Positions 21,406-35,390 of a stretch of 64,000 bases of DNA are shown here, piece by piece. Numbering within the stretch: position 1 is the first letter of the stretch; the number at the start of each line of letters is the position of its first letter. The notes beneath the pieces were generated by a model. The model searched no databases. It was given only the letters and a program-made list of their open reading frames with translations, and was not told the DNA's origin. A program made the position numbers and the translations under genes. This stretch comes from Nakamurella endophytica (GTDB lineage: Bacteria > Actinomycetota > Actinomycetes > Mycobacteriales > Nakamurellaceae), in NCBI RefSeq assembly GCF_014646215.1, contig NZ_BMNA01000011.1, positions 43,492 to 107,491 on the forward strand. Reading direction: 5' to 3'.

Positions 21406-23283
21406 TCAGGCGGTGCGTCGGGTCCGCGCCCGGGCCGGGCGGCGCGCGGCACCCGCGCCCAAGCCGTTCCCGCCACTGTCCGTCGCGGCGGTCGCGTCCG
21501 GCGAGCCGGCCACCGCACCGCCCGTCGACCCGGACGTCGTGCCGGCCGTCGACCCGGACGTCGTGCCGGCCGCGGCGGCCAGCAGGTCCTCGGCGTGGGC
21601 GCGGGCGGTCTCGGTGTCCGTGCCGCCGAGCATCCGGGCGAGCTCGGTGACGCGGTCGGCACCGGCGACCGGATGCACGGAGGAGGTGCCCACGGCGCCA
21701 CCGGCGCCCGCGTCGACGACGACGTGGCGGTCCGCGAAGGCGGCCACCTGCGCCAGGTGGGTCACCACGATCACCTGGTGGCTGCGCGACAGCAGTGCCA
21801 GCCGGCGGCCGATCTCCGTGGCGGCGCGGCCGCCGACGCCGGCGTCGACCTCGTCGAACACCAGGGTGGACACCGGGTCGGCGTCCGCGAGCACCACCTC
21901 CAGGGCCAGCATCACGCGGGACAGCTCGCCGCCCGACGCGCCGCGGGCGATCGGCAGCGGCGGGGCTCCGGCGTGCGCCACCATCACCACCTCGACGACG
22001 TCCACGCCGTCCGCCCCGGCGCCCACCCAGCGGCCGTCGACCTCGAGGGCGTCGTCGGCGCCGGGCTGCCCCGGCCGGTCCTGCACCCGGACCTCGAGGG
22101 TGGCCCGACCCATCGCCAGGTGCGCCAGCTCTGCGGTCGCCCGGTCCGCCAGGGTGCGTGCCGCGGCGGTACGTGCGGCGGTCAACCGGGCCGCGGCCGC
22201 GACGGTACGCCGGGCGGTGTCCGCGACGAGCTCGCGCGCCCGTTCCACGGCCGTCTCCGAGTTGTCGAGCCCGGCCAGCTCCTGCTCGGCCTCCGCCTGC
22301 CACTGCAGCACGGCCGCGACGTCCGCCCCGTACCGCCGGGTCAGTGCCCGGAGCTCGGCCTGGCGACCGAGCAGCTGCTCCAGCCGGGCCGGGTCCGCGT
22401 CGAGGTCGGCCAGGTACCCGGCGAGTTCGGCGGCCGCGTCGGTCAGCACGGCCGAGGTCGCGTGGAGCCGCGTCCCGAGTTCGGCCAGTCGCGGGTCGCC
22501 GGCGCCGTCGAGTCCCTTCCGGGCCGCCTCGACGAGCGCGACGGCGCTGGCCGCCTCGCCCAGGTCGTCGCCGACCAGCCCGTCGTGGGCCAGGGTCGCG
22601 GCGACGCGGAGGCCGTCGGCGTTGTCCAGCCTGCGGATCTCCCCCACCAGCTGCTCGTCCTCGCCGGGCGCGGGCGCCACCGCGGCGATCTCGTCCAGTC
22701 CCATGCGCAGCAGCTGCTCGCGTTGCGCCCGCTCCCGGCTGCTGCCCAGCCGCTCGGCGAGTGCCGCGACCGCCGCGGTCCACTCAGCCCGGGCCGCACG
22801 GTAGGTCTCCAGCAACCCGGCCGTGCCGGCGAACCGGTCCAGCAGCGCCCGCTGCTGACCCGGGCGCAGCAGCGCGATGGCCTCGGACTGGCCGTGCACC
22901 GCGACCAGCTGCTCGGTCAGATCGGTCAGGGCGGCGAGCGGGACGGCGCGGCCGCCGAGGTGGGCCCGGGACCGGCCGTCGGCACCGACCGACCGGACCA
23001 GGATCACCGAACCGTCCAGGTCGAGCCGGCCGCCGGCCTCCTCGACGAGGGAGACCGGCGGTGTCCCGGGGGTCAACGCCACCCGCGCCTCCACGACCGC
23101 CCGGTCGGCGCCCGCACGGACCCGGGACGAGTCGGCCCGGCCGCCGGCCACCAGCCCGAGTGCGGTCACCACCATGGTCTTGCCGGCTCCCGTCTCACCG
23201 GTGACGACGGTGAAGCCGGCGTGGGGCTCGATGGTGGCGTCCTCGATGACCCCGAGTCCGGTCAGGCGCAGCTCGGTCAGCAC
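21406..23283 (-). CDS. recN: DNA repair protein RecN
   Basis: A 625-residue SMC-like ATPase for double-strand break repair. It starts LTELRLTGLGVIEDATIEPH; Walker A GETGAGKT is at 29-36. Antiparallel coiled coils rich in Ala/Arg/Glu fill about 150-390, the ABC signature LSRVMLALEVVLA follows GASGGE near 455, and Walker B is TLVFDEVDAGVGG. The C-terminus is odd: after the ATPase come two exact GTTSGST repeats (a 24-bp DNA repeat at about 21523-21570) and a basic Arg-rich end. The GTG at 23283 matches the conserved N-terminus, though its ribosome site is weak. A hairpin upstream separates it from nadK. Confidence 0.95.
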   Translation of the reverse strand: MLTELRLTGLGVIEDATIEPHAGFTVVTGETGAGKTMVVTALGLVAGGRADSSRVRAGADRAVVEARVALTPGTPPVSLVEEAGGRLDLDGSVILVRSVGADGRSRAHLGGRAVPLAALTDLTEQLVAVHGQSEAIALLRPGQQRALLDRFAGTAGLLETYRAARAEWTAAVAALAERLGSSRERAQREQLLRMGLDEIAAVAPAPGEDEQLVGEIRRLDNADGLRVAATLAHDGLVGDDLGEAASAVALVEAARKGLDGAGDPRLAELGTRLHATSAVLTDAAAELAGYLADLDADPARLEQLLGRQAELRALTRRYGADVAAVLQWQAEAEQELAGLDNSETAVERARELVADTARRTVAAAARLTAARTAAARTLADRATAELAHLAMGRATLEVRVQDRPGQPGADDALEVDGRWVGAGADGVDVVEVVMVAHAGAPPLPIARGASGGELSRVMLALEVVLADADPVSTLVFDEVDAGVGGRAATEIGRRLALLSRSHQVIVVTHLAQVAAFADRHVVVDAGAGGAVGTSSVHPVAGADRVTELARMLGGTDTETARAHAEDLLAAAAGTTSGSTAGTTSGSTGGAVAGSPDATAATDSGGNGLGAGAARRPARARTRRTA

Positions 23284-23384
23284 GCCTGCCACGCTAGCGA
23301 CGGCGACCGACGACGGGGGTGCGCCATGCACGGGACGGCCGATCTCCGGGTCGGCGACCCTCGGCGGCCGTCGCGGATCTGCAC

Positions 23385-23409
23385 CGGCGCTCGCGGCGCA
23401 CGAGCGCCG
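23385..23409 (-). terminator. Hairpin between nadK and recN
   Basis: A 9-bp stem CGGCGCTCG/CGAGCGCCG with a seven-base loop lies five bases after the nadK stop region, in the 131-bp gap before recN. Confidence 0.45.
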
Positions 23410-23414
23410 CACGG

Positions 23415-24299
23415 TCAGTGGCGCTGGTCCCGCCAGCCGTGCACGGGCAGCGAGAACTTGCGCACCAGCCGGTCGGTGAACGGCTGGTCGCCGAGCCGGA
23501 CCAGCAGGACCGGCATCTCGCCGCGGGTGATGTGCACCCGGGCACCGGGCTCCAGGGGGTGCATCCGCCGCCCGTCGCACGCGACGATCGCCCCGTGGCC
23601 GGCGGGGTCGACGTGCACGGTGACCGTCGAGTCGGGCGAGACCACCATCGGGCGGGCGAACAGCGCGTGCGCGTTCGACGGCACGACCAGCAGCGCCTCG
23701 ACGTCCGGCCAGATGATCGGGCCACCGGCCGAGAAGGTGTACGCGGTGGAGCCGGTCGGCGTGGAGCACAGCACGCCGTCGCAGCCGAACGCCGAGACGC
23801 CGCGCCCGTCCACCTCGACCACCACGTCGAGGATCCGCTCGCGGGTGGCCTTCTCGACGCTGACCTCGTTCAGCGCCCAGCCGCGGTGGATGATGCGGCC
23901 GCCCTGCTCGACCGTCGCGTCCACCGTCATCCGGACCGTGACCCCTTCCGGGGCGGCGTAGTCACGCTCGACGATGGCCTCGAGCGCCTCGTCCAGGCGG
24001 TCGACGTCGGCCTCGGCCAGGAATCCGACGCGGCCCAGGTTGATCCCGAGCACGGGGACGCAGTAGGGCCGGGCCGCCTCCGCGGCGCGCAGCAGCGTGC
24101 CGTCGCCGCCGACGGCCAGCACCAGCTCCACGTCCTCGGCGGTGGTCGCGGTGTGCGCGAGGATGCCCAACTCGGCGCTCTCCTGCTCGAGGCCCACCAG
24201 GTCGATGCCGGCGCCGGTCAGGGTGTGCGCCACCGTGTCGGTGACCTCGGCGATGTCCGCCCGGCCGGTGTGGGCGACCAGCAACACCTTGCGGCTCAT
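23415..24299 (-). CDS. nadK: NAD kinase
   Basis: A 294-residue enzyme phosphorylating NAD to NADP. The GGDGT motif is at 64-68, NLGRVGFLAE lies near 87, the NE-type motif ALNEVSVEK near 143, and the C-terminal domain has CSTPTGSTAYTFSAGGPI. The ATG at 24299 overlaps the tlyA stop in ATGA. The tlyA-nadK-recN order equals Rv1694-Rv1696. Confidence 0.96.
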   Translation of the reverse strand: MSRKVLLVAHTGRADIAEVTDTVAHTLTGAGIDLVGLEQESAELGILAHTATTAEDVELVLAVGGDGTLLRAAEAARPYCVPVLGINLGRVGFLAEADVDRLDEALEAIVERDYAAPEGVTVRMTVDATVEQGGRIIHRGWALNEVSVEKATRERILDVVVEVDGRGVSAFGCDGVLCSTPTGSTAYTFSAGGPIIWPDVEALLVVPSNAHALFARPMVVSPDSTVTVHVDPAGHGAIVACDGRRMHPLEPGARVHITRGEMPVLLVRLGDQPFTDRLVRKFSLPVHGWRDQRH

Positions 24300-25102
24300 C
24301 GGGGTCCCTTTCGCACGGCCTCGGCGACCAGTTCGGCGGTGCGTGCGTCGTCGACCGGGACGTCGGCGCGGAACCGGGCGAAGAACTCGACGTTGCCACT
24401 CGGGCCGGGCAGCGGCGACGCCACCACGCCGGCGGTCCCCCACCCCAGGTCGGCCGCGGCCCGGCACACCGCGGTGACGGTCTCGGCCCGCTGCTGCGGA
24501 TCGCGCACCACGCCGCCGGTACCGAGCCGCTCGCGACCGATCTCGAACTGGGGCTTGACCATCGGCAGCACGTCCGCGCCGGGTGCCGTCACGGCGAACA
24601 GGGCGGGCAGCACCAGCCGCAGCGAGATGAACGACAGATCGGCCACGACGAGGCCGACCGGGTCGCCGACGACGGCCGGGTCGAGAGTGCGAACGTTGGT
24701 GCGCTCCAGCACCTGGACGCGGGGATCGGTGCGCAGCCGCCACAGCAGGTGGCCGTAGCCGACGTCGACGGCGACGACACCGGACGCGCCGCGGCGCAGC
24801 AGCACGTCGGTGAACCCGCCGGTCGACGCACCGGCGTCCAGGCACCGGCGACCCGCGACCGCGACGTCGGGGAAGGCGTCGAGCGCGCCGATCAGCTTGT
24901 GGGCACCGCGGGAGGCCCAGTCCTCGTCGGCGATGTCCGCGGCGACCAGGACGGGCGCACCCGGTTCGACGCCGGTGGCCGCCTTGGTGGCGGTCCGGCC
25001 GTGCACTGACACGCGGCCGGCGTCGATCAGCTCGACCGCCTGCTCACGGGAGCGGGCGAGGCCGCGACGAACCAGTTCGGCGTCCAGCCGGGACCGGCGC
25101 AC
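24296..25102 (-). CDS. tlyA: TlyA-type rRNA 2'-O-methyltransferase
   Basis: A 268-residue protein with an N-terminal S4 domain (residues 1-60, RLDAELVRRGLARSREQAVE) and an FtsJ-like Rossmann methyltransferase with SAM loop LDAGASTGGFTD (88-99). In mycobacteria TlyA methylates C1409 of 16S and C1920 of 23S rRNA, creating capreomycin sensitivity; some homologues were called haemolysins. The catalytic K-D-K-E set looks intact (Lys69, Asp near 144, the Lys in PMVKPQFE, and a late Glu). The GTG at 25102 follows GGGGAGG and lies four bases after the preceding small gene, so it is coupled to it. Confidence 0.95.
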   Translation of the reverse strand: MRRSRLDAELVRRGLARSREQAVELIDAGRVSVHGRTATKAATGVEPGAPVLVAADIADEDWASRGAHKLIGALDAFPDVAVAGRRCLDAGASTGGFTDVLLRRGASGVVAVDVGYGHLLWRLRTDPRVQVLERTNVRTLDPAVVGDPVGLVVADLSFISLRLVLPALFAVTAPGADVLPMVKPQFEIGRERLGTGGVVRDPQQRAETVTAVCRAAADLGWGTAGVVASPLPGPSGNVEFFARFRADVPVDDARTAELVAEAVRKGPR

Positions 25103-25106
25103 GCGG

Positions 25107-25343
25107 TCACCGCCTCCCCGGGGACCCGGCCGGCCGCACACCACCGGCGGCCGGACCGCCGTCGGCGGTGGCGGCCAGGGTCCGGGACAGCGCATCGTGG
25201 ATCTCGGAGTAGACGGCGACGTGCTCGGACAGGTCCCGGTCGTCGAGCCCGGCCAGTGCTGCGTCGACGCCGGCCAGCGGATCCGCGGCCGCCGGGACCA
25301 CGGTCGGCGCCGCGGGGGTGCGGGTCGTCCCGTCCTCGTCCAC
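25107..25343 (-). CDS. Small conserved actinobacterial protein upstream of tlyA
   Basis: A 78-residue protein whose middle (LAGVDAALAGLDDRDLSEHV, continuing AVYSEIHDALSRTLA) is an amphipathic helical segment seen in small proteins encoded next to tlyA and the HAD phosphatase in actinobacteria (Rv1693 by position). Its termini are Pro/Ala/Gly-rich. No catalytic motif or membrane segment is seen. The GTG at 25343 follows GAGGGG by about nine bases. The gap to tlyA is only four bases. Function unknown; the constant position suggests a partner role. Confidence 0.72.
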   Translation of the reverse strand: MDEDGTTRTPAAPTVVPAAADPLAGVDAALAGLDDRDLSEHVAVYSEIHDALSRTLAATADGGPAAGGVRPAGSPGRR

Positions 25344-25449
25344 ACCGCACCCCTCTCGACCGGCCGTCGCTCGCACCGGTGCCGGTCCCAACGCTACCGA
25401 GTGCGGCAGCGGCCCGACCACGACGCCCCGCGCGGCCGGGCGGTCGGGT

Positions 25450-26514
25450 TCAGTCCAGGTCCCAGCGCCGCAGCACCGGTTCGGCCGCCGAGCTGCCGGC
25501 GCGGACCGCGGTCGCACCGGACTCCCAGGCCGCGACCGTCAGCGCGCCGAGAGCGCGCAGCGCGTCGACGTCGGGGTCCGGATGGGGCTCGCGGTCACCG
25601 CGGTCCAGCACCAGCGTCGAGCCGTCGAGCGTCACGGCCCAACCGTCGGCCGGCGCAGCGCCGTCCAGCGCCACGGCACGGTCGGGGTCGAGCAGGCCGC
25701 GCAGGTCCAGTGCCACGGAGCTGGGCCGTTGCGCGGGCCCGGCGGCCAGCAGGCCGGCGGCCGTGCAGACGCCGGTCAGGACCAGCAGGCTCGGCATCCC
25801 CGCCGCGACACCGGCCTCGATGTCGGTGTCGAGGCGGTCGCCGACGACCAGCGGCCGGCTGCCGTCGACCCGCCGCACCGCCTCGTCGAGCAGCGGACGT
25901 GCGGGTTTGCCCGCCACCCGGGGGCGCAACCCGGTCGCCGCCATCAGGGCCTGCACCATGGCGCCGTTGCCGGGCAGCAGCCCGCGGTCGGTGGGCAGCG
26001 TGCTGTCGACGTTGCAGGCCACCCAGTCCGCACCCGCGCGCAGGGCGATGCAGGCCTCCGCGAGGTTCCGCCACCCGGTGTCCGGGGAGTGGCCCTGCAC
26101 GACGGCCACCGGCTCGTCCGCGACCAGTCGGACGGGGGTCAGCCCGACGGCAGCGACCGAATCGGCCAGGAACGGCGCCCCGACCACGAGCACCTTGGCG
26201 CCCGCAGGGTGCGTCTCGGCGAGCATGGTGGCGGCCGCCTGCGGCGACGTCAGGACGTCCTCCGCCGTGGCCGCGATGCCCATGCCCGTCAGCGATGCGG
26301 CGACGTCGGCCGGCGACCGCGACGCGTTGTTCGTCACGTACATCGGGTGCGAGCCAGCCCGGGCCGCGCGGTCGAGGGCCTCGGGCGCGTGCTCGATGAC
26401 CTGGCCGCCGAGGTACACGGTGCCGTCGAGGTCGAGCAGCAGCACGTCGTGCCGCTCGGCGAGCGACCGGCCGTCCTCGGTTGCGGGCGTCCTGGGCGAG
26501 GTGTCCGCGGTCAC
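25450..26514 (-). CDS. HAD-superfamily (NagD-like, class IIA) phosphatase
   Basis: A 354-residue Mg-dependent phosphatase. Motif I is DLDGTVYLGG (Asp28 nucleophile, Asp30 acid/base), motif II is TNNASRSP near 62, and motifs III/IV are GKPARPLLDEA and VVGDRLDTDIEAG. The cap between motifs II and III identifies class IIA (NagD/PGP/p-nitrophenylphosphatase). M. tuberculosis Rv1692, at the same position, is a glycerol-3-phosphate phosphatase, so this may recycle glycerol phosphate from lipid turnover. The start is a GTG overlapping the stop of the TPR gene (GTGA). An extra ~70-residue C-terminal segment carries Asp/Ala-rich sequence. Confidence 0.9.
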   Translation of the reverse strand: MTADTSPRTPATEDGRSLAERHDVLLLDLDGTVYLGGQVIEHAPEALDRAARAGSHPMYVTNNASRSPADVAASLTGMGIAATAEDVLTSPQAAATMLAETHPAGAKVLVVGAPFLADSVAAVGLTPVRLVADEPVAVVQGHSPDTGWRNLAEACIALRAGADWVACNVDSTLPTDRGLLPGNGAMVQALMAATGLRPRVAGKPARPLLDEAVRRVDGSRPLVVGDRLDTDIEAGVAAGMPSLLVLTGVCTAAGLLAAGPAQRPSSVALDLRGLLDPDRAVALDGAAPADGWAVTLDGSTLVLDRGDREPHPDPDVDALRALGALTVAAWESGATAVRAGSSAAEPVLRRWDLD

Positions 26515-29500
26515 GCCCGCGGCCCGTCACTGAACAGCGGTCCGACGCCGGCGTCGGTCGTGGGATCGTCCGACGGCCCGCTCACTGCGTCCGTGTCCCT
26601 GCTCACGTCCTGGTCCTCGTCCTCGTCGGGGTCCTCGTCGAGGTCCTCTTCGTCGTCGTCGTCGAGGTCGTCGTCGACGAGATCCTGGTCGCTTGCCTCG
26701 TCGTCGAGATCGTCACCGTCCAGATCGTCACCGTCCAGATCGTCATCCTCGACACCGGACAGGTCCGCGTCAGGCTCTCCGTCAGCGCCCGGGCGATCCC
26801 GATCGACCCGGCCGCCCAGGCCGACGGAGTCCTCGGCATCCGCGGTGCCGGTGCCCGTGCCGGCGACTTCCGCGGCGTCGGTGCCCGTGTCGGTGTCCGT
26901 GGCCACACCCCAGGACACGAGGGGTGGCTCGCCACCCGCGGCCGCGTCCGGCGAGACGTCGGTCTCGTCGGACGATCCCTCGGCCAAGGCGGTCAGCCGC
27001 TCGCCGGCGTCGGTCTCCTCCTCGACGTCGCTCTCGGCGGCGCGCAGGAACCACTCGACAGCCTGGTCCCGACGCCCGGTCCGCTCCAGCAGGTCGGCGT
27101 AGGCGTAGTAGGTCCGGGCGCTGTACGGCTGCGGCGGTGCCGTCTGGAAGCCGGTGGCCCGCAGGCTCGCCAGCGCTGCTTCGAGCTGCCCCATGTCGGC
27201 GCGCGCTCCGGCGACCACGATGGCCAGTTCGGCTGTCGCGGCGTCGTCGAGCTGGGCGGCCTCCGCGGACCGGGAGATCTCCACGGCGCGCTCGGGATTG
27301 CCCAGGGCCCGTTCGCAGTCCGCCAGGACGGCGACGTGTCCGGCGCCGCCCCCGAGACGCCGGGCGGCGCGCAGCTCGCCGATGGCATCGCTCCACTCCC
27401 CTGCCCGGTAGGCCACCAGGCCGGCGGTCTCGCGGACGACGGCGATGCGGGCTCCCTTGGAGCGGGCGGCACGCGCGTGCGCCCAGGCCAGTTCGGGCTC
27501 CTCGTCCGCGAGGACACCCGCTGCCACCAGGTGCTCGGCGACGAATGCCGCATTCTCCTTGGACAGGCTCCGCAGGTCGCGACGGACATCGAGGTCGAGG
27601 TCGGCGAGGTCGACCCAGTCGGGGATGTCCGGCCAGCGCTCGCCGATCTCGGTCTCCCGGACCCGGGAGCCGCGCTCGACCTCGCGCCGTCCGGCGCCGG
27701 TCGGCGCGGGTCGGTCCGGCCGGCCGAAGCGTCCGGCGTCGCGGTCGCGGCCGAACCGGTCACCGCGGTCGCCGGACGGACGACGCCCGTCCCGGTCGCC
27801 GGCGCCACGCGCGGCACGGTCGCCGTGGGGACGCCGCTCACCCGACCGGTCCGGGGCTGCGCCGCGGTGGCCGGTTCCGTCGGCCTCGGCGCCGCCCACG
27901 CGGGCCGGGTCGTCCGCCGTTCCGGCACGCTCGCCGGAGGAACCGGAGGCAGTGTCGGGGGCATCGACCGCCGGGGCCGGAGCCGCCGGCGCGTCGGCGC
28001 CGGAGCGCCCGGTGCTGCTGGTGGACGCGGCGCCCGCGTCCGTCGGGCCGCCGACCGGTTCGACGGCGACGGCGCGCGCCGGGCGGTCGTCCCGGTTCGC
28101 GCCACGCGCGTCGGAGCGGCGCTCGCGGTCCTGCCACGGCGCGGATCGGGGCGCGTCGCGGTCACGACCGGCCGGGCGGCGGTCGTCCCGACCCGGATCC
28201 GCGGGACGTCGCGCACCGCGGTCGCCCGCGTCCCAGGGGTCCCGACGCGGGCGGTCGGCGGACCGGTCGGTCGGGCGGTCGTCGAAGCGGCGCGGCCGGT
28301 CGTCGCGCTCGCCGAAGCGGCGCGGCCGGTCGTCGCGCTCGCCGAAGCGCCGTGGCAGGTCGTCGCGACTGGTGAAGCCGCGCGGCCGGTCGTCGCGACT
28401 GGTGAAGCCGCGCGGCCGGTCGTCCCGGTCGTCGGTGCGGCGCGGGCGGTCCATGCCGGTCCGTCGGGTGGCCGAGCCGTTCGCCTCGCGGTCGAAGCGG
28501 CGGGGTCGGTCGTCGTCGAGCCCCCGGCGTCCGCGGTCGTCGGAGTCGCGCCGCGGCCGGTCCGTACGGTCACCGAAGCCCGGCCGTGCTCCCGGACCGG
28601 CGTCGGACCGGCCCCAGGCACGGTCCGCGCCTGGGCGCCGTTCCGTCCGGTCGGCGCCGTACGGACGCTCGCCACGATCGCGCCCGTAGGGCCGGTCCGC
28701 CCGGTCCCGGGCGCCGTACGGCCGATCCGTCCTGTCGCGCGGTGCAGCGGGACGGTCGTCGTCCCGCGGCCGGTACGGGCGGTCGGTGCGCTCGGTCCAG
28801 GGCCGCGGCGGGCGGGCGCCCGCACCGGGACGACGCTCCTCGTCCCGAGGCCGCCCTTGCCGATCACCCGCGGACCGGTCCCTCGGTCCCCCGGCTGTCG
28901 ACGGCCGGTCCCGCTGCCACGTGTCACGGTCGGGACGGTCCCGCCAGGGTCGGGGGCGCTTGGCGGAGCCGGCGTCCCTTCCACCGCGCGTTGCGTCGTC
29001 ACGCTCCCGGCGTGGCCGATCGGGGTGATCGCCGACACCGCCGGCGTACCCGCGGTCGTCCCGGCGCCACGGCCGCTCGCCCTGACCACCGCGGTCGGCG
29101 GCGCCGCGCGGGGTACGGCCCGCTCCGCCGCCCCATCGCTGGCCGTCCGTACCGGCCTGCCGACCCCGGCCGCTCCGGTCGTCGTCACGCCCACGACCCG
29201 GACGGTCGTCACCGCTGTCGAACCGGCGCGGTGCCCGCCCGGCCCACGAGCCGCGGGGAGCGTCACCACTCGAAGGACGACCACCGGCACCCTCGTCCCG
29301 TCGGTCGCGGTATCCGGCACCCCGCTCGCCCGCCGAGCCCGCACGGTTTCCATCCGACGGTCGCCGCAGACCCGGTGCGCGGCCGGTGCCGAAACGGTCC
29401 CCACGATCCCCGTCCGCAGTCCTTCCCCGGCCGCGGTCCGCGGAGCGATCATCGGCCGAGCGCCAGCGCTCTCCACGCGCGTCGGATCCCTGACCGCGAC

Positions 29501-29618
29501 CTTCCCGCCGGTCGCCCGCCGGGAAGGACCGCGGTGGGCGGCCCCAACCCGTGGGCCCCGAATTGCGGGAGTCGCCCGTCCGGTCGCCGCGACGCGGAGG
29601 ATCCGAGAAGGAACGCAT
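26511..29618 (-). CDS. Giant Arg/Asp/Gly-rich disordered protein with C-terminal TPR-like domain
   Basis: A 1035-residue protein in three parts. Residues 1 to ~640 are low complexity, made of Arg, Asp, Gly and Pro with motifs DRPRR, DRTDRPYG, RDDRPRGFTS and few hydrophobics; five decapeptide units (FGERDDRPRR/FTSRDDRPRG) follow one another. Residues ~650-880 are a well-mixed helical domain (WPDIPDWVDLADLDLDVRR, AYADLLERTGRRDQAVEWFL) that reads as tetratricopeptide repeats. The last ~150 residues end in an acidic run of Asp/Glu. The ordered part occupies the place of Rv1691. Start: ATG six bases after AAAGGA. Opposite charge blocks at the two ends invite self-association or RNA binding; that is inference. 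Overlaps the HAD gene (GTGA). Confidence 0.85.
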   Translation of the reverse strand: MRSFSDPPRRGDRTGDSRNSGPTGWGRPPRSFPAGDRREGRGQGSDARGERWRSADDRSADRGRGRTADGDRGDRFGTGRAPGLRRPSDGNRAGSAGERGAGYRDRRDEGAGGRPSSGDAPRGSWAGRAPRRFDSGDDRPGRGRDDDRSGRGRQAGTDGQRWGGGAGRTPRGAADRGGQGERPWRRDDRGYAGGVGDHPDRPRRERDDATRGGRDAGSAKRPRPWRDRPDRDTWQRDRPSTAGGPRDRSAGDRQGRPRDEERRPGAGARPPRPWTERTDRPYRPRDDDRPAAPRDRTDRPYGARDRADRPYGRDRGERPYGADRTERRPGADRAWGRSDAGPGARPGFGDRTDRPRRDSDDRGRRGLDDDRPRRFDREANGSATRRTGMDRPRRTDDRDDRPRGFTSRDDRPRGFTSRDDLPRRFGERDDRPRRFGERDDRPRRFDDRPTDRSADRPRRDPWDAGDRGARRPADPGRDDRRPAGRDRDAPRSAPWQDRERRSDARGANRDDRPARAVAVEPVGGPTDAGAASTSSTGRSGADAPAAPAPAVDAPDTASGSSGERAGTADDPARVGGAEADGTGHRGAAPDRSGERRPHGDRAARGAGDRDGRRPSGDRGDRFGRDRDAGRFGRPDRPAPTGAGRREVERGSRVRETEIGERWPDIPDWVDLADLDLDVRRDLRSLSKENAAFVAEHLVAAGVLADEEPELAWAHARAARSKGARIAVVRETAGLVAYRAGEWSDAIGELRAARRLGGGAGHVAVLADCERALGNPERAVEISRSAEAAQLDDAATAELAIVVAGARADMGQLEAALASLRATGFQTAPPQPYSARTYYAYADLLERTGRRDQAVEWFLRAAESDVEEETDAGERLTALAEGSSDETDVSPDAAAGGEPPLVSWGVATDTDTGTDAAEVAGTGTGTADAEDSVGLGGRVDRDRPGADGEPDADLSGVEDDDLDGDDLDGDDLDDEASDQDLVDDDLDDDDEEDLDEDPDEDEDQDVSRDTDAVSGPSDDPTTDAGVGPLFSDGPRA
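28281..28430 (-). repeat. 30-bp tandem repeat, five units, inside the Arg/Asp-rich gene
   Basis: Units of exactly 30 bp encode F-G-E-R-D-D-R-P-R-R or F-T-S-R-D-D-R-P-R-G. Two neighbouring units of each type are almost identical in DNA, a sign of recent duplication. It is in frame, so copy number can vary without frameshift. Confidence 0.85.
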
Positions 29619-29656
29619 GGAAAGTCCTTTCGTGGACGGGACCGATGGTCCGCGTC

Positions 29657-30133
29657 TCAGTGCGATCCGGGCGCGTCCGCGCCGGCGACCGGCGGCAGCG
29701 TCCGGCACAGGAACTCGACGGCCACCCGGTACCCGAAGATCCCGAGCCCGACGATGACCCCCGTCGCCGCGGAGGACAGGTAGGAGTGGTGCCGGAACGC
29801 TTCGCGACGGTGGACGTTGCTCAGGTGCACCTCCACCATGGGGAGTTCCACGGCGAGCACGGCGTCGCGCAGCGAGATCGATGTGTGCGACAACCCGCCG
29901 GCATTGAGCACCAGGCCGGCGGCGTCGCCGCGGGCCCGGTGGATCCGGTCGATGAGCGCGCCCTCGTGGTTGCTCTGGAAGAACTCCACCGTGCGCCCGA
30001 AGCGCTCGGCGACGTCCCGGCAGGACAGCTCGGCGTCCGCCAGGGTCGCATTGCCGTAGGTGCCCGGCTCCCGGCTCCCGAGCAGGTTCAGATTGGGACC
30101 GTTCAGTACGACGATCGCCGACGATTGCGTCAC
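29657..30133 (-). CDS. aroQ: Type II 3-dehydroquinate dehydratase
   Basis: A 158-residue dodecameric-type dehydroquinase turning 3-dehydroquinate into 3-dehydroshikimate in the shikimate pathway. It starts [16 protein letters not shown], has the catalytic Tyr26 in GTYG, LNAGG at 77-81, and the catalytic His103 with downstream arginines in [12 protein letters not shown]. The GTG at 30133 is fixed by AGGAGG six bases before it. It lies 38 bases upstream of the TPR gene, just downstream of the rRNA operon terminator. The rest of the aro genes are not here. Confidence 0.96.
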   Translation of the reverse strand: MTQSSAIVVLNGPNLNLLGSREPGTYGNATLADAELSCRDVAERFGRTVEFFQSNHEGALIDRIHRARGDAAGLVLNAGGLSHTSISLRDAVLAVELPMVEVHLSNVHRREAFRHHSYLSSAATGVIVGLGIFGYRVAVEFLCRTLPPVAGADAPGSH

Positions 30134-30200
30134 GTGACACCTCCTGAGCTCTCGGGACAGCCGTCCGTCACAGCCCGATCCCGACCGGCGGTGAACGCAC

Positions 30201-30248
30201 AAAAGCCACGAGGAGGTCACCTGCGATCGCTCGCAGATGACCTCCTCG
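30201..30248 (-). terminator. Intrinsic terminator of the rRNA operon
   Basis: A long hairpin at 30209-30248: the minus-strand arm CGAGGAGGTCATCTGCGA pairs with TCGCAGGTGACCTCCTCG (one mismatch, 18 bp) around loop GCGA, and is followed by TGGCTTTT. It lies 10 bases after the 5S gene and is one of the few hairpins in the window with a T-run. Confidence 0.88.
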
Positions 30249-30258
30249 CGGAAAGATT

Positions 30259-30377
30259 GTCCGGCGGCGACCTACTCTCCCACACGGTGGCCCGTGCAGT
30301 ACCATCGGCGCTGAAAGGCTTAGCTTCCGGGTTCGGAATGGGACCGGGCGTTTCCCTTTCGCTATGACCGCCGTAAC
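30259..30377 (-). rRNA. rrf: 5S ribosomal RNA
   Basis: About 119 nt. The 5' GTTACGGCGGTCATAGC pairs with the 3' GCCGCCGGAC; the loops CCCATTCCGAACCCGGAAGC and GGGAGAGTAGG are canonical 5S sequence. Last gene of the 16S-23S-5S operon. Ends estimated from terminal pairing. Confidence 0.95.
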
Positions 30378-30453
30378 TCTATGAAATTAGGGGATCCCTG
30401 GATGGGATCGGACCCGTATCTCCAGAACCGCACAGTGGACGCGTAGCATTTTT

Positions 30454-35390
<4,937 letters not shown>

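Noticed and set aside
28281..28430. Regular repeats that might look like CRISPR
   Set aside because: They are head-to-tail 30-bp coding repeats with no unique spacers and no cas genes nearby; the 24-bp repeats elsewhere are also spacerless.
26481..29783. 1100-codon open frame on the plus strand opposite the Arg/Asp-rich gene
   Set aside because: It mirrors the low-complexity minus-strand gene (RDDRP codons read backwards give Val/Arg/Gly/Pro runs), has no domain, and no ribosome site. It is a by-product of GC-rich repeats.
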